The notes beneath the pieces were generated by a model, which saw only the letters and a list, made by a program, of their open reading frames with translations, was not told the DNA's origin and did not search any database. From positions 1-64,000 of the forward strand of contig VBGR01000038.1 of NCBI GenBank assembly GCA_005880695.1: DNA of 64,000 nt. Direction: 5' to 3'. Positions 1 to 9,443 of this stretch are shown here, in pieces (within the stretch, counting starts at the first letter, position 1; the number at the start of each line of letters is the position of its first letter). Source of the stretch: Chloroflexota bacterium (GTDB taxonomy: Bacteria; Chloroflexota; Dormibacteria; Dormibacterales; Dormibacteraceae). The translations under genes and the position numbers were made by a program.

Positions 1-2
1 TC

Positions 3-587
3 GCCGCTACCGGCGCAGCGGCTGCCAACGCGGCCAAGCTCCGCCGTCCCGACCTGGCCCTGCTCGACTACGAACTGCCCGATATGGACGGACTCGAAGT
101 GCTCGAGCTCTTCAAGGAAGGAGCCGATCGTCCCCAATTTCCTGTCCTGATCCTGACTGGCGCCCGTTACTCCTCTGGCGACCAGGTGGTCGGCATCGAG
201 CGAGGCGCCGCCGACTACCTCGTCAAGGGACTCGATAACCAGGTTCTCCTGGCGCACATCAAGGCCAAGCTCCGGGAAGCGAATGCACGACCGACGCGCT
301 TGCGCCGAGGGCGCCTGCTGCTCGATGTCGGCTCTGGCCAGGCCTGGCTGGATGAGCGCCGACTTGACCTCGACCGCAAGCCCTTCCTGGTCCTCTACCA
401 CCTGGCCCTCGCAGAGGGAACCACGCTGAGTCGCGACGAGCTGCTGCGGCGGGTCTGGGACAGCGGATACGAGAAGTTCGAACGCTCAGTTGACCAGGCG
501 GTCTATAGCCTTCGGCAGGCGATCGGGGAGCCCGGCTGGGTCGAGACCGTGCACGGCTTCGGCTACCGTTTCGTCAGCCACCGCTGA
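3..587 (+). CDS. OmpR-family response regulator, 5' end cut by window edge
   Basis: Two-component DNA-binding response regulator. The frame is open from the window edge. The visible receiver part contains the phospho-acceptor context LLDYELPDMDG (Asp of DYELP), the switch region LTGA, and the late Lys in YLVKG. It is followed by a winged-helix effector domain (about residues 95-167 of the visible ATG-started part), ending in VETVHGFGYRFV, typical of OmpR/PhoB proteins. The start lies upstream of the window. Immediately downstream on the opposite strand is a decayed histidine-kinase tail, so this regulator has probably lost its convergent partner kinase here. The family assignment is firm; the signal is unknown. 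Confidence 0.9.
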   Translation, partial: AATGAAAANAAKLRRPDLALLDYELPDMDGLEVLELFKEGADRPQFPVLILTGARYSSGDQVVGIERGAADYLVKGLDNQVLLAHIKAKLREANARPTRLRRGRLLLDVGSGQAWLDERRLDLDRKPFLVLYHLALAEGTTLSRDELLRRVWDSGYEKFERSVDQAVYSLRQAIGEPGWVETVHGFGYRFVSHR

Positions 588-705
588 GGCGGCCAGCAGC
601 TCGCGGCCGACCTTGGTTCCGGCCAAGGGAAGCTAAACCGTGAAGAACAGCGCCCTTTCGCGGCGAGCCTTCGTAGATGAGCTTTCCGTGGTGCCCGCGC
701 CATAC
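588..705 (-). pseudogene. Histidine-kinase C-terminal remnant (copy 1)
   Basis: On the minus strand this stretch encodes a remnant of the last part of a histidine-kinase ATPase domain (HGKLIYEGSP) that matches the intact kinase at 4298-5770. A frameshift and a stop (TAG replacing the Gln codon of the intact gene) break it shortly after. It abuts the 3' end of the response regulator exactly as in the other two copies, so it is the tail of a former convergent regulator/kinase pair. Only the tail is left. Confidence 0.6.
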
Positions 706-873
706 AACCTCCTACATGGGAGCGTCGCCTTCTGCCCGGGCGCCAGGTCGAACCTGGTCGCTGACGGGGTATTCGACAGCTCAGCTTTAGAGCGCCGCCG
801 CGCCGCTCAGAGGACCTTTTGATTTGCGGCGGCCTGATCGGCTAGCGATACCCAATCGGTGCCGCAGGGGTGC

Positions 874-1795
<922 letters not shown>

Positions 1796-1968
1796 GGCGG
1801 CGACCAGGTCTCGAGCAGCTTTGGTTCCCGCCAAAGGGAGTTGAACCGTGAAGACGGCGCCCTTACGCGGCGAGCCTTCGTAAATTAGCTTGCCACGATG
1901 CCAGCGCACGACTGTTTCCTATATGAGCCGCTCAGGATCATCACCGAGACCGGCCGCGCCGCACCGGC

Positions 1969-2133
1969 ATGATGGTGGCCGTGGTCGTTCTCGGCGTGTC
2001 GAACATCCTGCTGATGGTCGCGGGCGCGGCGCTGGTGCTGGCCTACAAGCTCGAGGGAAAGTGGACGCGACGGCCGAAGCTCGTCGCGTCCATCGTGTGC
2101 GTGCTGGCGGCGGCCTGGCTGGTTTTCACTTAG
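1969..2133 (+). CDS. Possible small two-helix membrane protein or remnant
   Basis: A 54-codon frame beginning MMVAVVVLGVSNILL contains two hydrophobic segments (about residues 2-25 and 37-53) separated by a basic loop (KWTRRPK). This gives a plausible two-TM hairpin. No ribosome-binding site is evident, and the frame is open upstream without a clear start, so it may be the last part of a decayed membrane gene rather than a complete one. Its stop overlaps by four bases the convergent SDR gene. No family was recognised. Confidence 0.35.
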   Translation: MMVAVVVLGVSNILLMVAGAALVLAYKLEGKWTRRPKLVASIVCVLAAAWLVFT

Positions 2134-2948
2134 CCGTTCAGTCGCTGCTTTCGGAATTCAATGACGGTTCGCATCGTGTCGTCCGCGCCCGCCGCGCGGT
2201 TCATCGCCGGGCCGAGGCCCGGGAACAGGTCCATCACCGCCTTCAGCACTCGGCCGGGACCTGGCATGACCACCATCTCCGCCTTGTCCTTGTTGATCGC
2301 CGTGAGCACGGCGCGGCCGACCGCTCTCGCGGGTGAGGTGCCCGCGCTCGGCAGCTTCAGGCCGACCTCTTTCGCGGTGCGGTCGCCCTGGCCGGCATCG
2401 CGGATGGCGCCGAGAATCACTACCGACGCGCTCACTCCGCGCGCGCCGTAGTCGTTGCGCAGGACGCGCGTGAAGCCGATGAGGCCGTCCTTCGCCGCGG
2501 CGTACGCCTCGGTGTACGGAAACGAGACGCGGCCGGCGATTGACGAGATGTTGACGATGTGCCCGCGGCCCCGCGCCAGCATCCCTGGCAGCAGCGCGTG
2601 CGCGAGGTGGATCGGCGCCAGCGCGTTGAGGGCGATGATGGCTTGGTTCTGATCCCAGGTCATGGCGTCGAACTCGCGCTGCGGGTCGCCGCCGGCGTTG
2701 TTGACCAGCACGTCGATCCGGCCGTGCGCGCGCACGGCGGCGGCGGCCATGGCCTCGAGCTGCCGTGCGTCGGTCAGATCGGCCGGAATCGCCATCGCGT
2801 TGAGCTCCTTGGCCAGGTTTTCGATCTCGTTCTGCGACCGGCCCGTCAGAACGAGCCTGTAGCCAGCACGCGCCAGCTCGCGGGCGATGACCGGCCCGAT
2901 ACCACGCGAGGCGCCGGTGACGAGCGCAACTCCTGTTTCCCTGCTCAT
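2130..2948 (-). CDS. Short-chain dehydrogenase/reductase
   Basis: A classical SDR oxidoreductase of 272 residues. The Rossmann cofactor motif TGASRGIG lies near residue 11, the NNAG motif near 85, the catalytic Ser in NISSIAG, and the YxxxK pair in EAYAAAKDG. The ATG is preceded by AGGAGAT at good spacing, which decides the start over an upstream in-frame ATG. It is divergent from a MarR-family regulator, so the regulator probably controls this gene. The substrate cannot be inferred. The C-terminus carries an extra hydrophobic segment (VMDLFPGLGP), as in SDRs annotated as fatty-acid or ketone reductases. Confidence 0.9.
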   Translation of the reverse strand: MSRETGVALVTGASRGIGPVIARELARAGYRLVLTGRSQNEIENLAKELNAMAIPADLTDARQLEAMAAAAVRAHGRIDVLVNNAGGDPQREFDAMTWDQNQAIIALNALAPIHLAHALLPGMLARGRGHIVNISSIAGRVSFPYTEAYAAAKDGLIGFTRVLRNDYGARGVSASVVILGAIRDAGQGDRTAKEVGLKLPSAGTSPARAVGRAVLTAINKDKAEMVVMPGPGRVLKAVMDLFPGLGPAMNRAAGADDTMRTVIEFRKQRLNG

Positions 2949-3060
2949 CGAAACGATCTCCTGGAACTCTCGGCGCTCTGCACGCCCGTTGGGACCGATA
3001 ATGGGCACTGCGAACGGTTTATTCCACCAATGCTTAGCGGTTATTATGATGTCAATAGCG

Positions 3061-3540
3061 ATGGACGCCTATCCGAAGGCACTGGCAGGCAGGATCGGCT
3101 TCCTGCTGGCCCGCGCCCACCTCATTGCCCGCGGCAAGGCGGATGCGGCCCTGACCGAGTTCGGGCTGACGATGAAGGCGTACGCCGCCCTGGCCACGGT
3201 CGTGAGTGACGGCGCAGTGTCGCAGCAGTCGCTGAGCCGGCGGATCGGGATGGACCCAGCGACGATGGTCGATGTCATCGACTCGCTCGAGCGGTCGGGG
3301 TACGTCGTCCGCCGCCGCAACCCTCGCGACCGGCGCCGGTACGCGCTGCAGGCGACGCCGAAGGGCCGGGTGCTCTTCGCGCGCGCAGAGCGGGCAATCG
3401 CCGAGGCGGAGGTGGACACCCTCGGCGACATGGAGCCCGACGACGTTCACGCGCTGATGCAGCTGCTCGGGCGAATCGCCAACCCGCAGACGGACTTCCC
3501 GGCAACGGATGAGCTGGTCAGTCGAGCCCTAGGCCGCTGA
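3061..3540 (+). CDS. MarR-family transcriptional regulator
   Basis: A winged-helix repressor of about 159 residues. The MarR core is visible: SQQSLSRRIGMDPATMVDVI (recognition helix region) and the wing RRNPRDRRRYALQATPKG. The chosen ATG begins MDAYPKAL; another ATG 12 bases upstream is also possible. It is divergent from the SDR gene across about 110 bp that contains an AT-rich TTATTATGAT stretch able to serve as a -10 region. The arrangement suggests local control of the SDR in response to a small phenolic or lipophilic ligand, which is inferred from the family. Confidence 0.88.
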   Translation: MDAYPKALAGRIGFLLARAHLIARGKADAALTEFGLTMKAYAALATVVSDGAVSQQSLSRRIGMDPATMVDVIDSLERSGYVVRRRNPRDRRRYALQATPKGRVLFARAERAIAEAEVDTLGDMEPDDVHALMQLLGRIANPQTDFPATDELVSRALGR

Positions 3541-3660
3541 GCTCGCAGCAATCTTCCAGAGCCGGGCGGCGGCATCGTCGTCCTGAGCGAGCGTGCTCGG
3601 CACCACCCGTTTTCCACTGCGGAAGTACGCACCCGTCAAGTCCGAGTCCAGGACCGACGT
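3529..3660 (-). pseudogene. SDR C-terminal fragment
   Basis: On the minus strand about 43 codons read LTGAYFRSGKRVVPSTLAQD and then AARLWKIAAS before a stop. This resembles the C-terminal tail of retinol-dehydrogenase-like SDR proteins (G.YF..GK...PS..A.D...A.RLW). No upstream Rossmann portion is present in the adjacent 150 bases, so only the tail remains. Its end overlaps the tail of the MarR gene. The call rests on a short motif and is therefore tentative. Confidence 0.45.
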
Positions 3661-3811
3661 GGCGCTCGCGGCGCCCTTCTTTCGGCCGGCTGCTGGAACG
3701 GCCACGCGATCGTTATGAAGACGCGAAAGCCGCCGCGGGCCTCGCGTCCGAGGTCCGCGCTTATACTCGCCCGGTTCAATTCACTGGGTTCCACGCTGGT
3801 GAGGTGCGGGA

Positions 3812-4186
3812 ATGTTGGAGTCCTCGATGATCGTCGCTACAGTCCCTGTGACCGACCTCGACCGCGCAAAACGCTTTTATGCGGACACGCTCGGGCTCAA
3901 GGTTCTGTGGGAGAACCCGGCCTCGGTACGGCTTGGCTGTGGCGGTGGAACAGAACTCTCAATCTTCCGCCGAGGACCGAGCATGGCCGACCACACCCTC
4001 GCTCACTTCGAGGTGGGCGATATCGAGGCCGTGGTTCGCGAACTTGAGAAGCACGACGTCAAGTTCATTGACTATGGCGACGGCCCGCTGCAGACCACCG
4101 GCCACATCGCGCAAATCGGCCCGGCGAGAGGGGCGTGGCTCCGGGATCCGGACGGCAACATTCTTGGGCTTCGCCAGGCGTCGTGA
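3812..4186 (+). CDS. VOC-family (glyoxalase/bleomycin-resistance fold) protein
   Basis: A single VOC domain of 124 residues. It begins MIVATVPVTDLDRAKRFYAD, the usual first beta-alpha unit, and ends RDPDGNILGL, the usual closing motif with the metal-ligand Glu position replaced by Gly-Asn-Ile. The typical first His ligand is not evident either, so metal dependence is doubtful. An alternative ATG lies 15 bases downstream with GGAG before it. Members act as dioxygenases, glyoxalases or binding proteins. It stands alone, and the substrate is unknown. Confidence 0.85.
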   Translation: MLESSMIVATVPVTDLDRAKRFYADTLGLKVLWENPASVRLGCGGGTELSIFRRGPSMADHTLAHFEVGDIEAVVRELEKHDVKFIDYGDGPLQTTGHIAQIGPARGAWLRDPDGNILGLRQAS

Positions 4187-4284
4187 CGTTCGCCCAGCAC
4201 TGAACCGTCAAACAAACCACCTCCGCACGCGGTAAGCCGCGAATCAAGGCCTCGTCCCAGGGCGGCGTCGCGGAGCCGCAACTA

Positions 4285-4399
4285 GAAGTTCGAGCGCTCA
4301 GTTGATCAGGCGGTCTACCGCCTTCGGCAGGCGATCGGGGAGCCCGGCTGGGTCGAGACTGTGCACGGGTTCGGCTACCGCTTCGTCAGCCACCGCTGA
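4285..4399 (+). pseudogene. Response-regulator C-terminal remnant (copy 3)
   Basis: About 37 codons (KFERSVDQAVYRLRQ to YRFVSHR stop) are almost the same as the end of the OmpR-type regulator at the left edge. Everything upstream of this (receiver domain and most of the winged helix) is missing. It overlaps antisense the end of the intact histidine kinase. This is the third regulator tail in 4.4 kb. Confidence 0.8.
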
Positions 4400-5770
4400 G
4401 GCGGCCAGCAGCTCGCGGGAAGCCTTGGTTCCGGCCAAAGGAAGCTGAACAGTGAAGACGGCGCCTTTGGGCGGCGAGCCTTCGTAAATTAGCTTGCCAC
4501 GATGTTCGCGAATGATCCCGTATGAGGTGAATAACCCAAGACCACTGCCGGCGGGTTTGGTCGTGAAGTGCGGTTCGAAGAGCCGATCTCGTAGATCTTC
4601 GGCAATACCCGGCCCGTCATCGGCCACCCGAACCTGGGCCAACCTCTTGGTCTTGAAGACGGTCACAGTCACTCGGCCAGCCGTCGGCGCGGCTTCAACT
4701 GCATTGAGCAAGAGATTGGTGATCACCTCGCGGATCAGCGTTTGGTCAGCGTGCACAGGGATCGGCTCGAGGCCAGCCTTCGTCTCGATGCTGCAATCAC
4801 GATCTCGCATCCTGGATCGGACTCCGTTGATTGAGGCCTCGGCCAGTGCGCGAAGGTCAGCCGGGTCCTTCGCGAGGGCGAGCCTTGGGCTGGCGCCGAA
4901 GGATAGGCGGCCAAGGGAGTGGAGTGCGTCATCGACTGCCCCTTTCGCGCCGTCAGCCTGAGCCGCCGGCGGACTGGCCTGGGCAAGGAGGTCTTCGAGA
5001 TATGCCTTCGCAACCGCTAGGTGATTTCGGAGGTTGTGGATCATGCCCTCGGCGGCGCGTGTATAAGCAAGATGCCTCTGGGTGTCCGCGATTTGCGCCT
5101 CGAGAGCGACGCGGGTCTGGCGCTCGCGGATGGTTTCCGTCAGCACAACTGACAAGATGGCCACGATCGTCGCCAGCACATAGCCGCGCAGGGAGCCATC
5201 GATTAGGTTGGCTATAAGGATTGCCCCCAAGGCAAAGTAGACAAACGCCGCGAGGAAAGTTCGATTGAGGTTCCGACGGAAGACTGCTACGACGCCCTCG
5301 CCCGTGACGAGCTGGAAGTAAGCCGAGGTCAAGGCCCAGTTCAGAAGCGTCATGCTGACGACGACGACGACTGGGCTAAATCCAGCAATTTCCGGTCGCA
5401 TTCGTAGAACCCAAGCGACTGAGGAGCCAATCGTTATCCAGGCGAGCGGTGAACCCGTCTGGGCCAAATGACGATCAGGGTGAGCACGACCAACCCAGGT
5501 CAAAACCGATGTGAGCCCCACGACAAGAGCGAGCCGCGGCGGCAGAAGCATAGCCGTGGCCTCAGTGCCCATCAGAGTCAATCGAAGGGCACCACGTGGA
5601 AGACGTACCACGAAGAGCCCAAGTCCGACTACGAGCAGTGTCAGATAACCTGTCTTAAGCGCGAGTGGCCCACTAAACGCCGCTTGGCCCGGAAGTAGAA
5701 GTGCGATGATGGCGGCGGCAATTCCGGAGGCCAGTTCGAAAGCTCGCGCCTTGGGTTTCCACCCCCCCAT
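4298..5770 (-). CDS. Membrane sensor histidine kinase
   Basis: A kinase of about 490 residues. The start MGGWKPKARAFEL is preferred because upstream codons run antisense into the divergent regulator gene. The N-terminal half has about six hydrophobic segments (roughly residues 12-210) and acts as a membrane sensor. A short coiled linker follows, with the phosphate-accepting region GMIHNLRNHLAVAK. The ATPase domain has the N box NLLLNAVEA, G1 DDGPGI and G2 GSGLGL. It is divergent from a NarL-type regulator 64 bp away and is likely paired with it, although its 3' end adjoins the remnant of an OmpR-type regulator. Base composition is lower in GC than flanking genes. Confidence 0.9.
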   Translation of the reverse strand: MGGWKPKARAFELASGIAAAIIALLLPGQAAFSGPLALKTGYLTLLVVGLGLFVVRLPRGALRLTLMGTEATAMLLPPRLALVVGLTSVLTWVGRAHPDRHLAQTGSPLAWITIGSSVAWVLRMRPEIAGFSPVVVVVSMTLLNWALTSAYFQLVTGEGVVAVFRRNLNRTFLAAFVYFALGAILIANLIDGSLRGYVLATIVAILSVVLTETIRERQTRVALEAQIADTQRHLAYTRAAEGMIHNLRNHLAVAKAYLEDLLAQASPPAAQADGAKGAVDDALHSLGRLSFGASPRLALAKDPADLRALAEASINGVRSRMRDRDCSIETKAGLEPIPVHADQTLIREVITNLLLNAVEAAPTAGRVTVTVFKTKRLAQVRVADDGPGIAEDLRDRLFEPHFTTKPAGSGLGLFTSYGIIREHRGKLIYEGSPPKGAVFTVQLPLAGTKASRELLAASAVADEAVAEPVHSLDPAGLPDRLPKAVDRLIN

Positions 5771-5834
5771 GCGCGGGATGCTAGCACCTAGTATCCAAGC
5801 GGGGTGCGGCAGGCTGCTAAGCTCTCTCACGGTT

Positions 5835-6509
5835 ATGCCGAAATCAACGGTGGACGCCCCTGTTCGCGTCCTCGTTGTGGACGACAGGAGGCTTGCCCGG
5901 ATCGCTGCAAAGGCAATCCTTGACGAATCAGCGGACCTCGAATGGGCCGGTGAAGCCTCGTCCGGAAGCGAAGCACTCTCTCTGGTGCAGCGTGTCACTC
6001 CAGATGTGGTTCTACTGGATGTCGAGATGCCTGGATTGGACGGTGCGGCCACTGCCCGGCGGCTTAAGGAAGAGACCCCAGGCATTACTGTTCTCGCGTG
6101 GACGGTATCGGATCTCAGTGAAGATCTTCTGCGAATGATTGAGGCAGGTTGTGCCGGTTATGTCCTTAAGGAATCAGGCCCCACGGAACTGCAAACGGCG
6201 ATACGCGTTGCCCTCCGCGACGAGACGGCGGTCCCGCGTCGCATGTTAGGCGCCGTGTTACGTGAGGCCGCTCACTACGTGCCAGACAGGACTGATGCGG
6301 AGGTCGCCCTGACGCCGACCGAACACGAAATTCTTCGCTTGATGGCGCGAGGTTTACCTGCAAAGCAGATCGCGAACGCGATGGGTACGGCATCGTCATC
6401 TGTACAGACGCACGTCCGCAACATCTACCGTAAGCTTGACGCGAACAACCGAGCTGCCGCAATCGGCTTCGCGCTTAAACTTGGCCTAATAAGACTTTCG
6501 GATCTGTAG
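5835..6509 (+). CDS. NarL/FixJ-family response regulator
   Basis: A response regulator of 224 residues with a receiver domain (VLVVDDRR, phospho-acceptor Asp in VVLLDVEMPG, Lys in YVLKESG) and a C-terminal LuxR-type helix-turn-helix (LTPTEHEILRLMARGLPAKQ, then VQTHVRNIYRKL). The start at MPKSTVDAPV fits the short divergent gap. It is transcribed away from the membrane histidine kinase, and the two probably form one two-component system. The codon composition is AT-richer than the rest of the window, suggesting acquisition by transfer. The output genes are unknown. Confidence 0.92.
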   Translation: MPKSTVDAPVRVLVVDDRRLARIAAKAILDESADLEWAGEASSGSEALSLVQRVTPDVVLLDVEMPGLDGAATARRLKEETPGITVLAWTVSDLSEDLLRMIEAGCAGYVLKESGPTELQTAIRVALRDETAVPRRMLGAVLREAAHYVPDRTDAEVALTPTEHEILRLMARGLPAKQIANAMGTASSSVQTHVRNIYRKLDANNRAAAIGFALKLGLIRLSDL

Positions 6510-6541
6510 CCGCTAAAGTCTCACCGCCTATCCCTTGGTAC

Positions 6542-6564
6542 GGGAATAGCCGTTCCCCATTTTT
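6542..6564 (+). terminator. Probable rho-independent terminator after NarL regulator
   Basis: GGGAA and TTCCC pair around a six-base loop and are followed within two bases by TTTTT. The position 32 bp after the regulator's stop fits a terminator. The stem is short. Confidence 0.45.
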
Positions 6565-6880
6565 GATGAACGTCAGATCGCGAGTTTGTGGGAAGCGATT
6601 CAGGCGAGGCATGCGCACACTCTCTTGTGCGGGGTGTTGGGCAAGTTTAGAGACCAATCCTCGTTTCGTCTAATCATTAGGACGAACTTCCTAAGTCTCG
6701 GAAAAGGGAGCGTGTTGTAGGACATGTTGAGCTTTCTTCGCAAGCTACTGACCGTCAGCTCTCGCCCGCAGTCTGTCGGCGAGTGGCTCGTCTAAACTCG
6801 TAGCTGCCACGCGCCTGATTTTCGAGTAGTAGTCGTAGGGAGGCCCTTGAAGGAGCCTTCCTAGGCGATTTTTCGCCTGT
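6565..6880. other. Gene-free interval with inverted repeats
   Basis: No credible coding frame in about 320 bases. It holds a 25-base imperfect palindrome at 6663-6687 (GTTTCGTC-TAAT / ATTA-GGACGAAC) and a perfect 6-bp inverted repeat AGGCGA/TCGCCT with a TTTT loop at 6863-6878, lying directly upstream of the -10 box of the next gene. Either could be a regulator-binding site. The composition is AT-richer than average. Confidence 0.4.
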
Positions 6881-6886
6881 TAGAAT
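6881..6886 (+). promoter_or_regulatory. -10 box (TAGAAT), probable leaderless promoter
   Basis: TAGAAT preceded by TGT gives an extended -10 element. A GTG codon lies 9-10 bases downstream of the box (6896), so the transcript would begin at or just before the start codon. The same CTGTTAGAAT string precedes rpsF. No clear -35 is seen. Confidence 0.45.
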
Positions 6887-6895
6887 CTCGTGGCC

Positions 6896-8130
6896 GTGCG
6901 TTCGTTTGCGTCATTGGACCTGTCGACGCGGCTGTACGTCGGCTTAGTCGTGGTCGCCGGCGTCGCGCTCGTGCCGTTGGCGTGGCTCTTGCACCCGATC
7001 GACTTCGGGGCCCCCGTCCCGGGATCCGATTCGCATGTCCCCCTGATCTGGGAAGTTCTCTACCTTGCTGTGGGGGCACAGCTCGCCGGACTTATGCCAA
7101 TTCGGGGTACTCGAGGCGTTCACGTCCTAGCTACGCCACTTCTGATCGCGATCGCTCTTGTAGCCCCTGGCGCAGGCGTCGGCGTCGTGACTTGGCTCTT
7201 TACATACGATGGTCGACGACCAGGCAAAGATGTCGCTTGGTGGGCATTCCTCTTCAACAGGGCGAACTTGGCGATAACTCACGGACTGCCGTCTCTGCTA
7301 CTCGCAAACTTGTCTATACAACCAAGCCTCTTGGAACTGCCTACGCGCACAACTCTCCTGACGGTCGGCGTAATTCTGATTAACTTCCCGCTCACTGCCC
7401 GAATTTTCTCGCATTTGTCCGGTCGGTCAGTTGTACAAACGCTGATCGAAAATGTCGGCATTACGACAATCAGGTCGATGATGATTTCCGGGTTCGCCGG
7501 CGGCCTTCTGTTCCTAGTGCTCAAGCTGCCGGAGGGGTACATCATGGCCCCGGGGCTGTTCGGAATCTTGGTGGCGGTTCGCTCGAATATGGTGGACGCT
7601 CAGCAGCAGAGTGATGCGAGATTCCAGACTCTCCAGCTTGCCGCTCAAGCGCTAGATGCGCGCGACAGATATACCGAATCACACTCCGAACGTGTGGCGG
7701 ATCTGGCAGCACAGATTGCAGATGAACAAGGCTGGCGAGCTGACAGAGGACGAGTGGGAAGAAATGCGCCGGCACCCGAACGTGGGAGCCGACATGATTG
7801 CGAAACACTCTGCGCTGGCGAGCGTCGCACCGATGGTTCGCAGCCATCACGAACGCTGGAACGGCTCTGGCTATCCAGCCGGCCTCACTGGAGAGTCGAT
7901 CCCACTAGGCGCGCGCATTCTGGCAGTGGCGGATTCATTCGACACCATCATTTCGCCGCGTATCTATCGCCTCAGTGCCATGACGCACGAAGAGGCGGTG
8001 GACGACATTACGGCACGATCCGGCACCTGGTACGACCCAGTCGTCGTCAAGGCGCTGCGTCAGCTCTACCACGCTCCTGTGCTGCTCCAGGAAGAGGCGG
8101 AAGCAGCGCCCGCGTTCCGCCAACGCGGTG
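6896..8130 (+). pseudogene. HD-GYP phosphodiesterase gene broken by internal deletion
   Basis: The first frame encodes about six hydrophobic segments (residues 10-215) and the beginning of an HD-GYP domain: ALDARDRYTESHSERVADLA. Near 7725-7735 the reading continues only in another frame, as NKAGELTEDEWEEMRRHPNV, then HHERWNGSGYP (the GYP signature) and ARILAVADSFD. The roughly 20-25 residues that should carry the metal-binding HDxGK motif are absent, and a frame change sits at the junction. Cyclic-di-GMP phosphodiesterase activity is therefore not expected. The second part runs in frame into the following MFS gene. A sequencing error alone would not remove the missing codons. Confidence 0.8.
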
Positions 8131-8132
8131 CG

Positions 8133-9353
8133 ATGAAGCTGCTCTGGACGCGACCGCGCTTCGCCAGGTTGCTGCTCGGCACGACCGTGTCGAGCCTCGG
8201 CGACCCGTTGACCACCGTCGCCGCGTTGATTCTCGTCTACCAGGCTTCGCACGACGCGCGCGCGGTCGCCGGGACGTACATCGTCAAAGCTCTGGCGACG
8301 ATCCTGATCGGCGGTATCGCCGGCTCTTTGCCGGACCGCGTGCCGCGACTGCGGCTGATCTTCTTGCTCGAGCTCGCGCGTGCGGCCATCCTGCTCGCGG
8401 GCGGCATCCTGACCATCGCAGTGCCGGCCGTGCTGCAGATGTGGATCTGGTGGATCCTCCCGGCGCTCTTCTTGCTGGCGGCGATCAACGCCGTCGTCCA
8501 GCCGGCACGCCAGGCCGCCATCCCTGAGCTGGTCGAGCCTCGCGAGCTGGGCCCCGCCAACGCCTCGCTTACGGCAGCCGGCATGATCGCCAGCGCGGCC
8601 GGATACGCGCTCGCCGGCGTGCTCATCTGGCTGACCACCCAGATCTCCTGGCTCTTCGTCGTGGACGGCGTCACGTTCGCGCTGGCCGGTCTGTTGATCC
8701 TCGGGCTGGGCGACCTTGGCGGCGGTGTCCGCAAGGCCGGCCTGCTCTCCGGCGTCGCCCGGACCTGGGCAGTGAATCGTGCGCGCGTGCACCTTGTCAT
8801 CGCCGCCTTCGGAGCCTTTTTCCTGACGATGAGCTTCCCGACCCTGATCGCCCTCGCCTTCAAGCGCGTGCCGGACAACGGCGCTCAGGCCTACACCTTG
8901 CTGGAGGTCATGCTCGCCAGCGGCATCGTCGCCGGCAGCATTCTTGTGGGCCGGATGCGGAACGTCGGCACCATGCGCACGGTGGCCCAAGGCCTTGCCA
9001 TCACTGGGATCGTCAGCATCGGCGTCGCGTTGAGCCCGTGGTTTTGGCTGATCGCCGTCTTGCTTCTAATCGCGTCACTGGGCAACCCGATCTACCAGGT
9101 CGGCAACGTGACCGCGCTGATGGAGGCGACCGACTCTTCCAACCGCGGCGCCGTTCTCTCGTCGCGGTTCGCTCTCACCCAGCTGGCGATGGTGATCGGC
9201 ACGTCAACCGGAGGCTTCATCTCGGCCGTGGTCGGACCCGAGGCAACCTACGCCACGCTTGGAGTTGGACTCCTTGGCCTGGCGGCGGTGGCCGGCGTTC
9301 TCCAGCGCGGCGGAGAGCGCCCGGGCGTCAGTGAAGCGGAGGCGGCTCCCTAG
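8133..9353 (+). CDS. MFS transporter (DHA3/enterobactin-exporter-like)
   Basis: About 406 residues with 10-12 predicted membrane helices. The first segment, RFARLLLGTTVSSLGDPLTT, is typical of DHA3-type drug or siderophore exporters. The internal ATG (MKLLWTRPRF) is taken as the start, but the frame is open upstream into the broken HD-GYP domain, and no ribosome site precedes this ATG. It may therefore be translated as an HD-GYP-remnant/MFS fusion. Two related MFS genes occur later in the window (39781 and 54278). The cargo is unknown. Confidence 0.8.
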   Translation: MKLLWTRPRFARLLLGTTVSSLGDPLTTVAALILVYQASHDARAVAGTYIVKALATILIGGIAGSLPDRVPRLRLIFLLELARAAILLAGGILTIAVPAVLQMWIWWILPALFLLAAINAVVQPARQAAIPELVEPRELGPANASLTAAGMIASAAGYALAGVLIWLTTQISWLFVVDGVTFALAGLLILGLGDLGGGVRKAGLLSGVARTWAVNRARVHLVIAAFGAFFLTMSFPTLIALAFKRVPDNGAQAYTLLEVMLASGIVAGSILVGRMRNVGTMRTVAQGLAITGIVSIGVALSPWFWLIAVLLLIASLGNPIYQVGNVTALMEATDSSNRGAVLSSRFALTQLAMVIGTSTGGFISAVVGPEATYATLGVGLLGLAAVAGVLQRGGERPGVSEAEAAP

Positions 9354-9443
9354 AGCGGCACCTGTCTGCTCTATTGCGTGGTGTCTTGGTCATACTGGCG
9401 GTGCTTTTTTTGTTGGTGCCCCAGAACCGGATGAGACGGCGCT

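Noticed and set aside
640-822. Small protein-coding frame after the first response regulator
   Set aside because: No ribosome site, no homology, and it overlaps the decayed histidine-kinase tail on the other strand.
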